This document shows positions 54,492-63,846 of a stretch of DNA of 64,000 nucleotides, piece by piece. Within the stretch, counting starts at the first letter, position 1. Each line of letters starts with the position of its first letter. The position numbers and the translations under genes are program-made. The notes under the pieces are model-generated. The model saw nothing but the letters and a program-made list of their open reading frames with translations. It searched no databases and was not told where the DNA came from. The stretch spans positions 310,001 to 374,000 of the forward strand of contig JANQNW010000015.1 in NCBI GenBank assembly GCA_028279375.1, read 5' to 3'. This stretch comes from Phycisphaerales bacterium (GTDB lineage Bacteria > Planctomycetota > Phycisphaerae > Phycisphaerales > UBA1924).

Positions 54492-56887
54492 CCATGCCCG
54501 CCACCGACCGACGGCAATTCCTCAAGAGCGCTGCAATGGCCGCCGCCGCTGGCGCCGTCCTCGGCGAGACCGAGACCTCCATCGCGCTTCCGGTGCTTGG
54601 CTCCGAGGACTCCGGGATCAAGTGGGACAAAGCGCCATGTCGATTCTGCGGCACAGGGTGTCATGTGCAGGTTGGCGTCGAGGACGGCCGCGTCGTCGCA
54701 ATCGCCGGCGATCAGCACGCCGACGTCAACAAGGGACTCCTCTGCGTCAAGGGGTATCACGTCGGCATGATCCTCTATGGCGAGGACCGCTTGACGAAGC
54801 CGCTCCTGCGTCGAGGCGATGGATTCGTCGAGATCTCATGGGATGAGGCGATCGACATCGCGGCGCGGCGAATCATGCAGTCGCCTGACAAGTTCGCCAT
54901 TTATGGCTCCGGCCAGTGGACCATCCCCGAGGGATACGTCGCCCAGAAGCTCATGAAGGGGGGGTTGTCGAACAACCACATCGATCCCAACGCCAGGCTC
55001 TGCATGGCCTCCGCCGTCACCGGGTTTCTTGCGACCTATGGCGTGGATGAGCCCGCCGGCTGCTACGACGACCTCGACGCCTGTGACGTCGTCATCACAT
55101 GGGGCAACAACCCCGCCGAAATGCACCCTGTTCTCTTCTCGCGCGTGATGGATCGACAGTCCAGCGGCGAGAAGGTCATGCTCATCGACATCTCTACGCG
55201 CCGCACGCGCACCAGCGAAGTCGCCGATGAGTACCTCGAGATGCTTCCCCATGGAGATGTCGCAATCGCCCTCGGCATCATGCATCTCCTCGTCGAGCGC
55301 GACCAATACGACCATGAGTTCGTCAGCCGATTCTGCAACTTCCGTGCGCATGAGTCCGGCAAGCCGACGCTGAAAGGAGAGGCGATCTCCTTCGAGGAAT
55401 ACAAGTCGCGCCTCGCGATGTACACGCCCGACTACGTCGAGCAGCTCAGCGGCGTGCCCGCCGAGAAGATCCGCATGCTCGCCGATCTCTTCGCCGATCC
55501 CGACGTGAAGATCACAAGCCTCTGGTGCATGGGCATGAATCAGCACACCATGGGCACCGCAATCAACACGCTCGTCCATGGCGTCCATCTGCTCAGTGGC
55601 AAATTCGGCGTCCCCGGCAACTCGCCAACGAGCCTCACCGGCCAACCCAGCGCCTGCGGCACCGCCCGCGAAGTCGGCACCCTCAGCCATCTCCTCCCCG
55701 GCGGGCGCCTCGTCGCCAACGACAAGCATCGCGCTGACGCCGAGCGACTTTGGAATCTCCCCGAAGGACGCATCAATCCGAAGATCGGATTCCATACGCT
55801 CAAGATGTTCGAGGAGTTCACGAAGGAAGGCGGCGGCGTCAGCACCATGTGGGTGCAGGTCACCAACCCCGGCCAGACACTTCCCAATCTCAACAAGCTC
55901 TTCGAGCCCAAGTCGGAACTCGATGACCGATTCCTCATCGTCTCCGAGGTCTATCCCACGGCGACCACCCAACTCGCCGACCTCGTTCTCCCGGCCGCCA
56001 TGTGGGTCGAGAAGAACGGGATCTTTGGCAACTCCGAGCGTCGCACACAGCAGTGGTTCCGCATGGTCGAACCCCCGGGCGACGCGCGCGACGACTGCTG
56101 GATGACCATCGCCGTCGCCCACCGCCTCATGGAGCTCGGCCACCCGGGCATGAAGGACAAGGACGGCGTATTCATCTTCCACATGGAGGATGAAAACGGG
56201 AACGAGGTCCCGATCTGGGAGTGGGAGCACTACTACGACATCAACGTCGATCGCCACCTTTTCGATGATTACCGCCGATTCTCCCGGATGAAACACAAGG
56301 ACCTCGCGCCCTACGACGAGTACGTCAAGACGCGAGGCATGCGCTGGCCTGTTGTGCAGCAGCCTGATGGATCCTGGCGCGAGACGCGATTCCGATTCTC
56401 AGCCTTCGACGATCCGTATGTGAAGGAAGGCCAGCCCTTCGAGTTCTATCACTCGACGTCCGGCGACGGCCGCGCCCAGATCTGGGTGCACGATTACAAG
56501 TCGCCACCGGAGATGCCCGACGAGGACTATCCGTTCTGGCTGAACACCGGGCGCGTGCTCGAGCACTGGCACACCGGCACGATGACGCGCCGCATCCCGC
56601 AGCTCACGCGCGCCATGCCAAGCGCCTACGTGGAGCTGAATCCCGAAGACGCCCGCGAGCTCAACGTCCGCGATGGCGAGGTCGTGCGCGTCGAATCGCG
56701 TCGAGGCTCCACCGACCTGCCCGTCTGGACGCGTGGACGCGGCTACCCGCCGCGCGGCCAGATCTTCGTGCCGTTCTTTGATGAGACCATGCTCGTGAAT
56801 CACGTCACGCTCGACGAGCACGATCCATTCTCGAAGCAGCCCGACTTCAAGAAGTGCGCCGCGCGCGTCCGGAAGATCAGCGCCTAG
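54488..56887 (+). CDS. napA: Periplasmic nitrate reductase catalytic subunit NapA
   Basis: 799 residues, close to the usual 820-830. Tat signal DRRQFLKSAAMAAAAGAVL. The [4Fe-4S] site is CRFCGTGCHVQV plus LLCVKGYH. The Mo-ligand Cys near residue 171 lies in DPNARLCMAS, which corresponds to NARHCMAS of NapA. Others: VITWGNNPAEMHPVLFSR, WCMGMNQHTMGTA, SLTGQPSACGTAREVG and LNTGRVLEHWHTGTMTRR. The molybdopterin-guanine dinucleotide sites are thus all present. It reduces nitrate to nitrite in the periplasm. Operon order napD-napA-napB-napF/G; no napC or napH. Confidence 0.94.
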   Translation: MTMPATDRRQFLKSAAMAAAAGAVLGETETSIALPVLGSEDSGIKWDKAPCRFCGTGCHVQVGVEDGRVVAIAGDQHADVNKGLLCVKGYHVGMILYGEDRLTKPLLRRGDGFVEISWDEAIDIAARRIMQSPDKFAIYGSGQWTIPEGYVAQKLMKGGLSNNHIDPNARLCMASAVTGFLATYGVDEPAGCYDDLDACDVVITWGNNPAEMHPVLFSRVMDRQSSGEKVMLIDISTRRTRTSEVADEYLEMLPHGDVAIALGIMHLLVERDQYDHEFVSRFCNFRAHESGKPTLKGEAISFEEYKSRLAMYTPDYVEQLSGVPAEKIRMLADLFADPDVKITSLWCMGMNQHTMGTAINTLVHGVHLLSGKFGVPGNSPTSLTGQPSACGTAREVGTLSHLLPGGRLVANDKHRADAERLWNLPEGRINPKIGFHTLKMFEEFTKEGGGVSTMWVQVTNPGQTLPNLNKLFEPKSELDDRFLIVSEVYPTATTQLADLVLPAAMWVEKNGIFGNSERRTQQWFRMVEPPGDARDDCWMTIAVAHRLMELGHPGMKDKDGVFIFHMEDENGNEVPIWEWEHYYDINVDRHLFDDYRRFSRMKHKDLAPYDEYVKTRGMRWPVVQQPDGSWRETRFRFSAFDDPYVKEGQPFEFYHSTSGDGRAQIWVHDYKSPPEMPDEDYPFWLNTGRVLEHWHTGTMTRRIPQLTRAMPSAYVELNPEDARELNVRDGEVVRVESRRGSTDLPVWTRGRGYPPRGQIFVPFFDETMLVNHVTLDEHDPFSKQPDFKKCAARVRKISA

Positions 56888-56894
56888 GAAACTC

Positions 56895-57695
56895 ATGGCT
56901 TACGAGGAAACCCAACCTGTCACTGTCGCCAACCGGGCCGTCACGATGTCGCTCGCGACGATCATCGTGCTGGCCGTTGTCGGCTTCATCGTCGGCATCA
57001 ACCAGGGCGTGCCGCGACACGATGACCAGGCCCTCTTCGCCGAGAAGACGATCTCGGCGCCGACCTCGACAGACGTTCTCCCCGCTGCGGCCTATTCCGA
57101 GATGCGCCGATCAGACGCCGGGCGGACGCGCGTCTATTCGATTGATGAGCTTCCGCGACAGCAGCGCGATCTCTTCGCGACCGTCGCAATCGATCTCGAG
57201 GCGCGCCGCGCCTCACTTGCGACGCGCTCAGAACGCCGCGCTTTCAATGGCGCCCCGCCGATCATTCCGCACACCGTCGAGCAACTCAGCAACGCCCAGT
57301 GCATGCTCTGTCACGGCGCCGGATTCGCAATCGAAGACAGCGTCGCTCGCGCAGCTTCGCATCCGCACTACGCCAATTGCACCCAATGCCACGCGCCTCC
57401 CGGGGCGCCCCTCTTCGAGCCCACGCTGGCCGTCGTGAACTTCTTCGACGGCGTTGATGCGCCCTTCGAAGGCGAGCGCGCCTGGCCCGGCGCGCCGCCG
57501 ACCATTCCGCACTCCACCTGGATGCGCAACAACTGCAACTCCTGTCACGGCCCCGAGGGCTGGCTTGGCATGGAGTCCACGCATCCCTGGCGCACGTCCT
57601 GCCTCCAGTGCCACGCGCCCTCGGCGACGCTCGATCAGCACCCGGCTGAAGCGCGATTCCTCGCGCCCCCGCGCATCCTGCAGAACTCCCAGTGA
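56895..57695 (+). CDS. napB: Membrane-anchored tetraheme NapB with tandem duplication
   Basis: 266 residues against about 150 for ordinary diheme NapB. One N-terminal helix (about residues 18-36) is not followed by a clear cleavage site, so the protein is probably anchored. Four haem sites: CMLCH (136-140), CTQCH (162-166), CNSCH (214-218) and CLQCH (236-240). The NapB motif APPxIPH occurs at residues 120 and 200. Each is followed by a CxxCHG, then SHPH or THPW and a CxQCHAP, so the diheme NapB module is repeated at an 80-residue interval. The IPH and HPH His residues fit bis-His ligation. It passes electrons to NapA and may also replace the missing tetraheme NapC (inference). It starts 7 bases after the napA stop. 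Confidence 0.88.
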   Translation: MAYEETQPVTVANRAVTMSLATIIVLAVVGFIVGINQGVPRHDDQALFAEKTISAPTSTDVLPAAAYSEMRRSDAGRTRVYSIDELPRQQRDLFATVAIDLEARRASLATRSERRAFNGAPPIIPHTVEQLSNAQCMLCHGAGFAIEDSVARAASHPHYANCTQCHAPPGAPLFEPTLAVVNFFDGVDAPFEGERAWPGAPPTIPHSTWMRNNCNSCHGPEGWLGMESTHPWRTSCLQCHAPSATLDQHPAEARFLAPPRILQNSQ

Positions 57696-58372
57696 GCGAC
57701 GAGAACGACATCTCGCGCCGTGGGTTCCTGCGCGGTGACTTCCTGAAGCCGCCGGAGAAGTCGACGTCTGAAGATGCAATGCCGCCCGGGCATGATCCGG
57801 CGCGCCCGATCATGCGTTATGCGCGTTCGATCGATGACGTCGATCGAGCGACAGGTTCGACACAACAGCAGCGCACCAAAGGTCGGCGTCATATCCCGGT
57901 CTTCCGGCCGCCCGGCGCCGTGGACGAGCCGACCTTCCTCGCCGAGTGCACGCGCTGTGACGAGTGCGTCCGCGCCTGCCCGCACGACGCCATCATTCAT
58001 GCCCCGTCCCGCCTGCGCGAGATCGAAGGCACGCCCATCATCGATCCCGACCGCCAGCCCTGTCTCCTCTGTGATGACCTCCCATGCGTCAGCGCCTGCG
58101 AGCCTGATGTTCTCTCACGCGCCGTCCCCGTCATGATGGGCACGGCGCAGATTCGTTCCCAGACCTGTCTTGCCTGGAATTCCTCGACGTGCACTGTCTG
58201 CTCCGAACAGTGTCCGGTCGAGGGAGCGATCGTCATCGAAGAAGGCAAGCCGCGTGTCGTCGAGGAGACATGCACCGGCTGCGGCGTCTGCCGTTACGTC
58301 TGCCCCGCGCCCGAGAACGCCATTCTTCTCATGCCGACATTCTCCCGCCCGTCGAAAGGGCCGGCGTCATGA
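57692..58372 (+). CDS. NapF/NapG-type ferredoxin
   Basis: 226 residues; GTG 57692 overlaps the napB stop (GTGA). The N-terminus has a twin-Arg-like SRRGFLRGDFL motif without a good hydrophobic stretch, as in NapF. Cys clusters CTRCDECVRACP, CLLCDDLPCVSACEP, CTVCSEQCPV and CTGCGVCRYVCP can hold four [4Fe-4S] centres. NapF assists NapA maturation in the cytoplasm; NapG feeds electrons from NapH in the periplasm. With no napH, and the short N-terminus, NapF is more likely. The next gene overlaps by 4 bases. Confidence 0.85.
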   Translation: MSDENDISRRGFLRGDFLKPPEKSTSEDAMPPGHDPARPIMRYARSIDDVDRATGSTQQQRTKGRRHIPVFRPPGAVDEPTFLAECTRCDECVRACPHDAIIHAPSRLREIEGTPIIDPDRQPCLLCDDLPCVSACEPDVLSRAVPVMMGTAQIRSQTCLAWNSSTCTVCSEQCPVEGAIVIEEGKPRVVEETCTGCGVCRYVCPAPENAILLMPTFSRPSKGPAS

Positions 58373-58662
58373 GCGAGGTTCCGACGCCGGAGCTTTTCCA
58401 GGGTGAACTGGACGACGACGCGCTCGACGCGCTCTTCGCCGATCTCGCCGCCTGCGCCGAGATTCAGCACATCAAAGCGCGCGGCGCCGACGAGACAACC
58501 CCCCTTGACCTTGAATCAGCGCGCGAACTCTTGTCCTCCGGCCGCGCCAAAGCGATTCAGATCCTCTATCGCTTCGAGGGCGAAGGCTGGTGCGACACAC
58601 TCATGGCCGGATCCGACGCCGTGCGCCTCGTGCGCGTGCGACAGGATCCCGCAGCGCACTGA
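58369..58662 (+). CDS. Small acidic protein at the end of the nap operon
   Basis: 97 residues from ATG 58369, overlapping the preceding stop by 4 bases (ATGA), so it belongs to the operon. No Cys pair, signal or membrane segment. Acidic N-terminus (ELDDDALDALFADLAACAEI), then LDLESARELLSSGRAKAIQIL and a beta-rich end with RFEGEGWCDTLMAG. I do not recognise the family. The position suggests an accessory or maturation factor for the reductase. Confidence 0.7.
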   Translation: MSEVPTPELFQGELDDDALDALFADLAACAEIQHIKARGADETTPLDLESARELLSSGRAKAIQILYRFEGEGWCDTLMAGSDAVRLVRVRQDPAAH

Positions 58663-58673
58663 CCAATTTCAGA

Positions 58674-59231
58674 TCAGTCCGTCGCGTCCGGGTCGTCCTC
58701 GATCATCGCTTTGAGCTTGAACACATGCTCATCAAACCGGCGATGAATGGACCCGCGGATCATCTGCGTCCATATCCCGGAAACGAGCCCCCGGGGATGA
58801 ATCGTGGAACTCCACCGAACCGTCGAATGCTCGTCATCGATCGCCTCGAAGCGGATTTCACTCACGAACCTCATCATGTCATGCTCGAGTTCGAATGCGA
58901 AGAGTTCATTCGGGCGCACGGCAGTGATCGTCTGCACAAGAACAGTCTCGCCGCCCGGTTCACCGAAGACGACCTCCCGGGATTCGCCGACGATGCCCTC
59001 CGCACCGTCCACCCATTGGATGCCGTACCGCCTTCCATCAATCTCATGCGGCTTCCACGACCCGTGGAGCCACTCGCCCAGGCGCGACTCATCCGCAAAC
59101 GCGCTCCACGCGACCTCGACAGGACGGTCGATCTCAGCCGTCGCCTCGCTCCGGACGGCGGCGCATCCGGTGACCATGTTCAGTATTGCGACGAGACCCA
59201 ACCACGCCACGAAGCTTCTGCTCGTGTTCAC
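58674..59231 (-). CDS. SRPBCC (START/AHSA1-like) lipoprotein
   Basis: GTG 59231 with GAGGTG upstream; 185 residues. Lipobox NMVTGC. The mature part follows the SRPBCC pattern: ATAEIDRPVEVAWSAFADESRLGEWLHG at the start, TAVRPNELFAFELEH in the middle, and a long C-terminal helix RGSIHRRFDEHVFKLKAMIED. This fold forms a hydrophobic ligand pocket. An envelope-anchored member is uncommon, since most are cytoplasmic. Ligand unknown. It converges on the nap operon and diverges from the SOUL lipoprotein. Confidence 0.82.
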   Translation of the reverse strand: MNTSRSFVAWLGLVAILNMVTGCAAVRSEATAEIDRPVEVAWSAFADESRLGEWLHGSWKPHEIDGRRYGIQWVDGAEGIVGESREVVFGEPGGETVLVQTITAVRPNELFAFELEHDMMRFVSEIRFEAIDDEHSTVRWSSTIHPRGLVSGIWTQMIRGSIHRRFDEHVFKLKAMIEDDPDATD

Positions 59232-59356
59232 GCGACACCTCAGTTTTCTGGGCCTCAGTGTGGGACGCCCCCCCGGTCTGAGCCGCTCTCAGGCTTCCCT
59301 GAATCCGCGACGCCCAGCGGGCGAAATCATCCCGATCGCATGATAGGACACGCCCG

Positions 59357-60007
59357 ATGAACAATCCTCCTGCCAGTTCCCGGCCATCTCGAATCATCCT
59401 CAATCTCTCCATGGTCGGCGTCGCGAGCGCCATCGCCTTCTCGCTCGCTGGCTGCGTCCGCGTCTCGAACGGCACGTGGTACCTCAAGTCCGCCTCAACA
59501 CCGGAAGGCTGGCCCGAACTCACACCCGTCGGCGAGGTTGAAGTCAAGACCTACCCTGTCTATCGCGCTGCGAGCGTGACGAACGACAACCTCGGGAATG
59601 ATGGCAGGAAGCCCATGTTCATGGAGCTCTTTCGCCACATCAGGAAGAACGACATCGCCATGACGGCCCCCGTCGACATGACCTACGACAGCGCATCACC
59701 TGACGCTGATCTCACGTCGATGGCGTTCCTCTACGGCGACACGGAAATGGGCGCCGTCGGAGACGATGGCGTCGTCGTCGTGCGCGATCTGACAGAGCAG
59801 ACGTTCGCCAGCGTCGGAGTCCGCGGAAACTACAACGCGCGGACCTACGCGCGAGGTCACTCCGACCTTATGGACTGGTTCGACGAGAACCCGCAATGGC
59901 GCCCCGAAGGCGAGCCGCGCTACCTCGGATACAACGGCCCCTTCGTGCCCGCCTTCTGGCGATACGGCGAAGTGCAGATCCAGGTCGAACCTGCAGACGC
60001 CGAGTAG
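59357..60007 (+). CDS. SOUL haem-binding family lipoprotein
   Basis: 216 residues. Signal with lipobox FSLAGC. SOUL/HBP signatures: VEVKTYPVYRAASV, FMELFRHIRKNDIAMTAPVDM, TFASVGVRGNYNARTYARGHSDLMDW and YLGYNGPFVPAFWRYGEVQI. SOUL proteins bind haem or tetrapyrroles with modest affinity. Here it is anchored in the envelope, next to a locus with two tetraheme cytochromes. A link to haem handling for cytochromes is possible but unproven. Confidence 0.87.
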   Translation: MNNPPASSRPSRIILNLSMVGVASAIAFSLAGCVRVSNGTWYLKSASTPEGWPELTPVGEVEVKTYPVYRAASVTNDNLGNDGRKPMFMELFRHIRKNDIAMTAPVDMTYDSASPDADLTSMAFLYGDTEMGAVGDDGVVVVRDLTEQTFASVGVRGNYNARTYARGHSDLMDWFDENPQWRPEGEPRYLGYNGPFVPAFWRYGEVQIQVEPADAE

Positions 60008-60088
60008 CCCGCCGGCGGCCGCGGCCCGCCTTGTCACGAACGCAAGTACACTGTCGCGTCCTCCACTGCCCGGCTCGAAGGATGCGCC

Positions 60089-61786
60089 ATGCCAGCCGAA
60101 GAACTCGCCGCAACTCCGTCTCTTGATGTCCTCGGCATCATCTTCGGTGGGCTCGGCGGTCTCGCGCTTTTCCTTTACGGCATGCACAAGATGTCCGACG
60201 GCCTCCAGGCCGTCGCCGGCGACAGCATGAAGGCGCTGCTCTCGAAGCTCACGACCAATCGATTCATGGCCGCAGTCACTGGCGCCATTGTCACCGCGGT
60301 TCTGCAGTCCTCGTCGATCACCACCGTCCTCGTCGTCGGCTTCGTCAGCGCTGGTCTCATGACGCTCGCCCAGACTGTGGGCATCATCATGGGCGCCAAC
60401 GTGGGCACGACGATCACCGCCCAGATGTTGGCCTTCAACATCACCGACTACGCGTGGCTCATGATCGCCATAGGGTTCGCCTCGTGGGGCTTCGCGAAGC
60501 GCGACATGATGCGCAACATGGGCACGCTCCTGATGGGTTTCGGCATGCTCTTCATCGGCATGGGCCAGATGGGCGACGCGACCGGTCCGCTGCGCACGCA
60601 TCCACCGTTCATCGAACTCATGAGTCAGATGGACAACGTCTTGCTGGCCATGCTCGTCGGCGCTATCTTCACGGCGCTCGTGCAGAGTTCCTCGGCGACC
60701 ATCGGCATCGTCATCGTGCTCGCGACGCAGGGTCACATCACGCTCACCGCCGGCATCGCGCTCGCCATCGGCGCCAAGATCGGAACCTGCGTGACGGCTG
60801 TCCTCGCCGGCATCGGCAAAGCCGCCCAGGCGCGCCAGGTCGGCATCGTTCATGTGCTTTTCAACGTGCTCGGCGCACTCATCTGGCTCCCGTTTATCGA
60901 CCAACTCGGCGCGATGGCCACAGCAGTCTCACCGCTGCACCCGGATCTCGAGGGTGTCGAGCGACTCGCGGCGGAGACCCCGCGACAGGTCGCCAACGCA
61001 ATCACCATCTTCGCAGCGATCAACCTCTGCGTCATGATCTGGTTCACCAGGCCCGTCGCTTGGCTTGCGAGAAAAATCGTGCCCGAACGCGTCACGCCTG
61101 AGCCTGAGCGCATCAAGCCGAAGTATCTCGAGCCTGTCTTCCTGCGAACCCCGGCCCTCGCGATCGAACAGCTGCGCCTCGAACTCATTCACCTTGGCGA
61201 GCTCGTCGATCGAATGCTCGTCGAGGCGCCCGACGCCGTCGTCAGCGGTGACCACGCGGATCTCGACCACATCGTCAAGCTCGATGACGACGTCGACATC
61301 ATCCATGCCGAGATTCTCAAGTACATCGCGACGCTCTCCCGCGAGGAGCTCACCACGCATGAGACGCGTCAGCTTGAAACCGAGATCGACATCGCCAACA
61401 ACCTCGAAGCTCTCGGCGATCTCATAGAGACCAATCTCGTTGCCCAGGGCCGCCGGCGACTTGAGCACAAGATCGAGTTTGTCGCCGGCGAACGCCAGTC
61501 GATCCGGCCGCTGTATGACCAGGTCGTGCAGAGCCTGCGCGACGTCCTCAAGGCGCTTGAGACCAGTGACGCCGATCTCGCCCGCGAGATCATAGATCGC
61601 AAGGAGCTCACTGCCGAGCTTGCGACGAGCGCCAGGGGCGAGTCCGCCAGTGAGATGCGCCCAGGCGATTCGAAGAGCGTGATCCAGTTCCGCATCGAGG
61701 CGGACATCGTCAATCAGGTCACGCGCCTCTTCTATCACGTGAGGCGCATCGCCAAGGCGATCGCCAAGGAGCAGGAGACTCGGTGA
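60089..61786 (+). CDS. Na+/phosphate cotransporter with PhoU-like C-terminus (NptA/YjbB type)
   Basis: 565 residues. Two inverted Na/Pi_cotrans repeats with the QSSS motifs TAVLQSSSITTVLVVGFVSAGLM and TALVQSSSATIGIVIVLATQG. GANVGTTITAQML and GAKIGTCVTAVLAG are also diagnostic. Residues from about 345 form a helical PhoU-like domain, ending MRPGDSKSVIQFRIEADIVNQV. It moves phosphate with sodium; YjbB-type proteins mostly export it. The stop overlaps the next start by 4 bases. Confidence 0.92.
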   Translation: MPAEELAATPSLDVLGIIFGGLGGLALFLYGMHKMSDGLQAVAGDSMKALLSKLTTNRFMAAVTGAIVTAVLQSSSITTVLVVGFVSAGLMTLAQTVGIIMGANVGTTITAQMLAFNITDYAWLMIAIGFASWGFAKRDMMRNMGTLLMGFGMLFIGMGQMGDATGPLRTHPPFIELMSQMDNVLLAMLVGAIFTALVQSSSATIGIVIVLATQGHITLTAGIALAIGAKIGTCVTAVLAGIGKAAQARQVGIVHVLFNVLGALIWLPFIDQLGAMATAVSPLHPDLEGVERLAAETPRQVANAITIFAAINLCVMIWFTRPVAWLARKIVPERVTPEPERIKPKYLEPVFLRTPALAIEQLRLELIHLGELVDRMLVEAPDAVVSGDHADLDHIVKLDDDVDIIHAEILKYIATLSREELTTHETRQLETEIDIANNLEALGDLIETNLVAQGRRRLEHKIEFVAGERQSIRPLYDQVVQSLRDVLKALETSDADLAREIIDRKELTAELATSARGESASEMRPGDSKSVIQFRIEADIVNQVTRLFYHVRRIAKAIAKEQETR

Positions 61787-62637
61787 GTCGGAATGCTCCG
61801 AACGCCTCGGTTCGACAGTGGGGGTCCCTGGTGTTGGCGCTGAACGCGGCGCCAGCGATCGCGCAGGACGACGCGCCGCCTGATGATCCCGAACCCAGTG
61901 TCCCGATCGTCGACGAGGCGAACGATGACCCGGATCTTATCGAGGATTTCGATGCCTCTGAAGATGTCGCGGCCGCTTCGAATCCACTTGCCTCCGTCTC
62001 GAAGCTTGATCTGCGATTCGACTACTTCGACCTCGACGGTAGCCGGGATCGTGTTGACTTCAACCTAAAGGGCGACCTGATGGTTCACCCGAGGGTCAAG
62101 CTCATCTACGAGGCGCATTACTGGATAACCGACGCCACGGGCAAGTGGGAGGATGATCTTGAGTCGGTCCGACTCAAACCGATCGCGTTCCTCAAGGACA
62201 CGAAGCTGGAAGGCGACTGGCAGATGCGTGTCGCCGCTGGCGTCGAGTGGATCATCTCCGGAGGCAATGAAGACAAGGGAATCGGCGATGGCGCCGATCA
62301 GATCGCTCCGCTCTTCGGACTCGCATTCAACAACAGAGAATCTGGACTCACGCTGGTCCCGCTGATCCAGCACTTTCAGGGATACGACGGACCGGATGTC
62401 GAAACCACATCACTTCGATTGATTGCGCTACAGCCGCTCCCTGATCGTGCCTGGCTCCGGCTGGATGCGAAGATCCCATTCGACTGGGAGAACAACACCG
62501 TGCCAGCCGTCTTCGAAACTGAACTCGGCAAGATGATCTCGCCGAATGTAGGCGTCTTCACGACGTTCTTCGTTGGCATTGGCGCCGATCGGCCGTATGA
62601 CTGGGGAATTGGACCGGCGATACGCCTGCGCTTCTGA
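61783..62637 (+). CDS. Outer-membrane beta-barrel-like protein
   Basis: GTG 61783 overlaps the phosphate-transporter stop (GTGA). 284 residues. A short signal (SLVLALNAAPAIAQ) is followed by an acidic Asp/Pro-rich stretch (DDAPPDDPEPSVP). Then come alternating beta-strands such as KLDLRFDYFDLDG, VKLIYEAHYW and GPAIRLRF. The final Phe is typical of barrels inserted by BamA. No family recognised. Co-transcription with a phosphate transporter suggests a porin-like partner. Confidence 0.65.
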   Translation: MSRNAPNASVRQWGSLVLALNAAPAIAQDDAPPDDPEPSVPIVDEANDDPDLIEDFDASEDVAAASNPLASVSKLDLRFDYFDLDGSRDRVDFNLKGDLMVHPRVKLIYEAHYWITDATGKWEDDLESVRLKPIAFLKDTKLEGDWQMRVAAGVEWIISGGNEDKGIGDGADQIAPLFGLAFNNRESGLTLVPLIQHFQGYDGPDVETTSLRLIALQPLPDRAWLRLDAKIPFDWENNTVPAVFETELGKMISPNVGVFTTFFVGIGADRPYDWGIGPAIRLRF

Positions 62638-62725
62638 GTCGATCAAGAGCGCTCAGCATTCACCTTGCAAGTACGCTACTCGGCACAGGCAGGACCATGC
62701 CGGTCCTGACACCGAGGTGCATTCA

Positions 62726-63835
62726 ATGAGCGACTCAGCTGGCATGGCGCAGAATCGGGACCTGATGCGCAAGATCGTCGAGGCGATGGTCCGCATCGCG
62801 ATCGTCGTGGCGCTTGCGTACTGGTGCTTCCTGATCTTCCTTCCATTTCTTCTTCCGCTCGTCTGGGGCGCAGTGATTGCAGTGGCCTTGTGCCCGCTCT
62901 TCACGAAACTCTGCGCTGCGATGGGGGGCCGACGCAAGACAGCGGGCGCCCTCTTCATCCTCATCGCCTTCGGCGCACTCGCGATTCCCGCCTATTTCCT
63001 CGCCGAGAGCTTCATCGAGGGCGTCGGCTGGATCCGAGGGCAAATGGGCGAAGGCGGCATCGACATTCCTCCCCCGTCCGACAACGTCGCCGAGTGGCCG
63101 GTCATCGGTGAACGCGTTCACGCCATTTGGCTTCAGGCCTCGAATGATCTCGAGAAGACGCTCGCCGAGTTTTCGCCGCAGATCAGAGCCTTCGGCGGAT
63201 GGCTCATCTCGACTCTCACCGGCTTCGGTGTCGCGTTCCTCATGACGATCTTCTCAGTGCTTGTTGCGGGACTCTTCCTCATCAACGCCGACGCCTCAGC
63301 GCGCGGCATGCGCGCTCTCGGCGCCCGCCTCGGCGGAGAGCAGGGCATGGCCGCCATGAAACTCGCCACACAGACAATCCGCAGCGTCGCCGCCGGTGTC
63401 CTCGGTGTCGCCGCCGTTCAGTCCATCATGGCCGCCATCGGCCTCTTCATCGCCGATGTCCCCGCCGCTGGCCTTTGGGCCGGTCTCGTCCTTGTGATCG
63501 CCGTCATGCAGCTCCCGCCTCTCATCATCATGGGACCCGCGATCATCTACGTCATCGCGAACAATGACAGCACGACGATCAAGGCGCTCTTCACAATCTG
63601 GGCGCTGATCACCAGCTTCAGCGACACGCTCCTCAAGCCGCTCTTCCTCGGGCGCGGCATGGACATCCCCATGCCGGTCATCCTCATCGGCGCCATCGGA
63701 GGCATGTTGCAATCAGGCATCCTCGGACTCTTCCTCGGCGCCGTCGTCCTCGCGATCGGCTACATGATGTTCATGGCGTGGATGAGAGAGCCCGGAAGTT
63801 TCGACGTCGACACAACCGCGCCAACATCCGGCTAG
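62726..63835 (+). CDS. AI-2E family transporter (PerM/TqsA-like permease)
   Basis: ATG 62726 is chosen because GAGGTG lies 8 bases upstream; the earlier frame overlaps the barrel gene. 369 residues with about eight helices: IAIVVALAYWCFLIFLPFLLP at the start, and the family centre GFGVAFLMTIFSVLVAGLFLIN. Near the end comes FSDTLLKPLFLGRGMDIPM followed by a Gly-rich helix pair, the hallmark of the family. Substrates of AI-2E members vary (autoinducer-2, Na+/H+ exchange); none can be assigned here. Confidence 0.9.
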   Translation: MSDSAGMAQNRDLMRKIVEAMVRIAIVVALAYWCFLIFLPFLLPLVWGAVIAVALCPLFTKLCAAMGGRRKTAGALFILIAFGALAIPAYFLAESFIEGVGWIRGQMGEGGIDIPPPSDNVAEWPVIGERVHAIWLQASNDLEKTLAEFSPQIRAFGGWLISTLTGFGVAFLMTIFSVLVAGLFLINADASARGMRALGARLGGEQGMAAMKLATQTIRSVAAGVLGVAAVQSIMAAIGLFIADVPAAGLWAGLVLVIAVMQLPPLIIMGPAIIYVIANNDSTTIKALFTIWALITSFSDTLLKPLFLGRGMDIPMPVILIGAIGGMLQSGILGLFLGAVVLAIGYMMFMAWMREPGSFDVDTTAPTSG

Positions 63836-63846
63836 CTCGAACCCTG

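Noticed and set aside
54836..56296. 486-codon minus-strand frame
   Set aside because: Antisense shadow of napA, which has all cofactor motifs on the plus strand.
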